Shown piece after piece: positions 6,302 to 6,748 of a stretch of DNA of 6,748 nt. The position numbers were made by a program, and so were the translations under genes. The notes under the pieces were generated by a model, which was not told the DNA's origin, ran no database searches, and saw only the letters and a list, made by a program, of their open reading frames with translations. Where the stretch lies: contig JANWJY010000014.1 in assembly GCA_025451715.1 (NCBI GenBank), forward strand, positions 1 to 6,748, given 5' to 3'. Source of the DNA: Fimbriimonadaceae bacterium (GTDB lineage: Bacteria; Armatimonadota; Fimbriimonadia; Fimbriimonadales; Fimbriimonadaceae). The stretch's first letter is position 1. Each line of letters starts with the position of its first letter.

Positions 6302-6748
6302 CTAGCCTCCGACTCCACCGCCGCCACGGCCACCACCGCCCACCGGGCCGCCGCCGCCGGTTGCACCACCCGTGGTGCCTTCAGGCGGCTTCGGTGATCC
6401 CAGAGGGGGAAGCGTGTTGTCGATCGTGAGCACGAAGTTCGCTGCCGTGTTGTTCTCCATCCAGTCGCCTGCTGCCACGGTCAGCCTCGCGCGCCCATCG
6501 GCGAGCGGGAAGTTCGGACCGGCGCTCGAGAGAATTCGAACGAGCACGCGACCCTCACGGTCCACTTCGTGGACGTAGGGCGTGCCGTTGATCGTGACCT
6601 TGATGCCGTCGTAGTTCACGCCGGAGCCCGCATCGTTCACAAGGAACACGAGCACCATCGGTGCGCGACCGGAGACCTGGTCGCCTGCGTTCGGAAAGGC
6701 CATCGAGATGTCCGGGGGCGTCAAGTCCACACCGAGGTTCTTGTCGAA
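6302..6748 (-). CDS. Ig-like-fold, probably secreted protein with Gly-rich C-terminal tail; 5' end outside window
   Basis: The frame is open from the window edge (6748) to TAG at 6302-6304, giving 148 residues of a longer protein; the GTG at 6730 is internal, because six codons before it are also open and the domain pattern runs across it. Residues about 10-114 look like one bacterial Ig-like or fibronectin-type repeat: TPPDISMAFP opening, a DAGSGVNYDGIKVTINGTPY stretch typical of beta-sandwich repeats, then a charged turn, RVLVRI, ARLTVAAGDWMENN and the closing FVLTIDNTLPP. Such repeats are common in secreted or surface proteins. The last 24 residues are almost all Gly with a few Thr, Pro, Arg and Val. 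No LPXTG, membrane anchor or sorting domain follows the tail. The function of the whole protein is unknown; the export signal, if any, would be outside the window. It reads into the dprA region with no gap. Confidence 0.6.
   Translation of the reverse strand, partial: FDKNLGVDLTPPDISMAFPNAGDQVSGRAPMVLVFLVNDAGSGVNYDGIKVTINGTPYVHEVDREGRVLVRILSSAGPNFPLADGRARLTVAAGDWMENNTAANFVLTIDNTLPPLGSPKPPEGTTGGATGGGGPVGGGGRGGGGVGG
6305..6376 (-). repeat. Low-complexity GGN repeat coding for the Gly-rich tail
   Basis: Twenty-four codons ending at the TAG, about three quarters of them Gly (GGC, GGT and GGG mixed), in runs of two to four Gly broken by Thr, Ala, Pro, Val and Arg. On the plus strand this appears as CCG/CCA-rich triplets (for example the CCGCCGCCGG run at 6351-6360). 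Such tracts are prone to slippage and to sequencing error, which matters because the dprA start lies just downstream. Confidence 0.8.
6306..6310 (-). promoter_or_regulatory. Candidate Shine-Dalgarno (GGAGG) for dprA
   Basis: On the minus strand GGAGG is directly followed by the upstream gene's TAG stop region (GGAGGCTAG). It is the best ribosome-binding match near the start of dprA and lies where a full-length DprA would need it, about 120 bases before the GTG at 6185. No canonical in-frame start follows at normal spacing, so its role is uncertain. It may also be chance, since the neighbouring codons are Gly-rich. Confidence 0.35.

Noticed and set aside
5346..6305. Long open frame on the plus strand opposite dprA (319 codons)
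   Set aside because: Arg/His/Ser-rich translation with no recognisable motif; it is antisense to dprA, whose family motifs are unmistakable. Typical GC-driven shadow frame.
6302..6730. Ig-like protein treated as a complete 142-residue gene starting at GTG 6730
   Set aside because: The frame is open to the window edge and the GTG falls just before a conserved repeat opening, so it is almost certainly an internal Val.

Overview
This is a GC-rich, very compact bacterial chromosome segment made almost entirely of protein-coding genes. Two genes on the plus strand (positions 1-1454) run head-on into five genes on the minus strand (6748-1451). The only clear non-coding stretch is about 90 bases at 4114-4203. 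Neighbouring genes overlap by 4 bases at four junctions: ATGA at 528-531, TTAA at 1451-1454, TTGA at 2260-2263 and ATGA at 5247-5250. Three of these are same-strand stop/start overlaps typical of translational coupling; the fourth is a convergent junction where two stop codons share TTAA. Two minus-strand genes start with TTG. I see no tRNA, rRNA, CRISPR array, transposase or phage gene. The phylum cannot be read from the window with confidence. A high-GC, non-proteobacterial lineage such as Armatimonadota (Fimbriimonas-like) is a weak guess from overall protein flavour only.

Plus strand: the C-terminal two thirds of shikimate dehydrogenase (aroE, aromatic amino acid synthesis), coupled to a two-domain Sua5-type L-threonylcarbamoyladenylate synthase, which makes the precursor of the t6A37 tRNA modification.

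Minus strand, in transcription order: the C-terminus of a probable secreted Ig-like protein with a Gly-rich tail (6748-6302); the DNA-processing protein DprA (from 6185 or further upstream, to 5247); N-acetylglucosamine-6-phosphate deacetylase NagA (5250-4204); a KimA-type potassium transporter of the KUP/APC superfamily with a C-terminal USP-like cytosolic domain (4113-2260); and, overlapping its stop codon, a stand-alone STAS-USP fusion protein (2263-1451).

Most of the content is conserved housekeeping biology. The part most likely to be under-described is the last pair: a KimA-like transporter translationally coupled to a soluble protein that joins a degenerate STAS domain to a degenerate universal-stress-protein domain, which looks like a dedicated transporter regulator. 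The second point of interest is dprA: the reading frame continues upstream of the only usable start codon (GTG 6185) into sequence that looks like the normal DprA N-terminus, but no ATG, GTG or TTG is available there.
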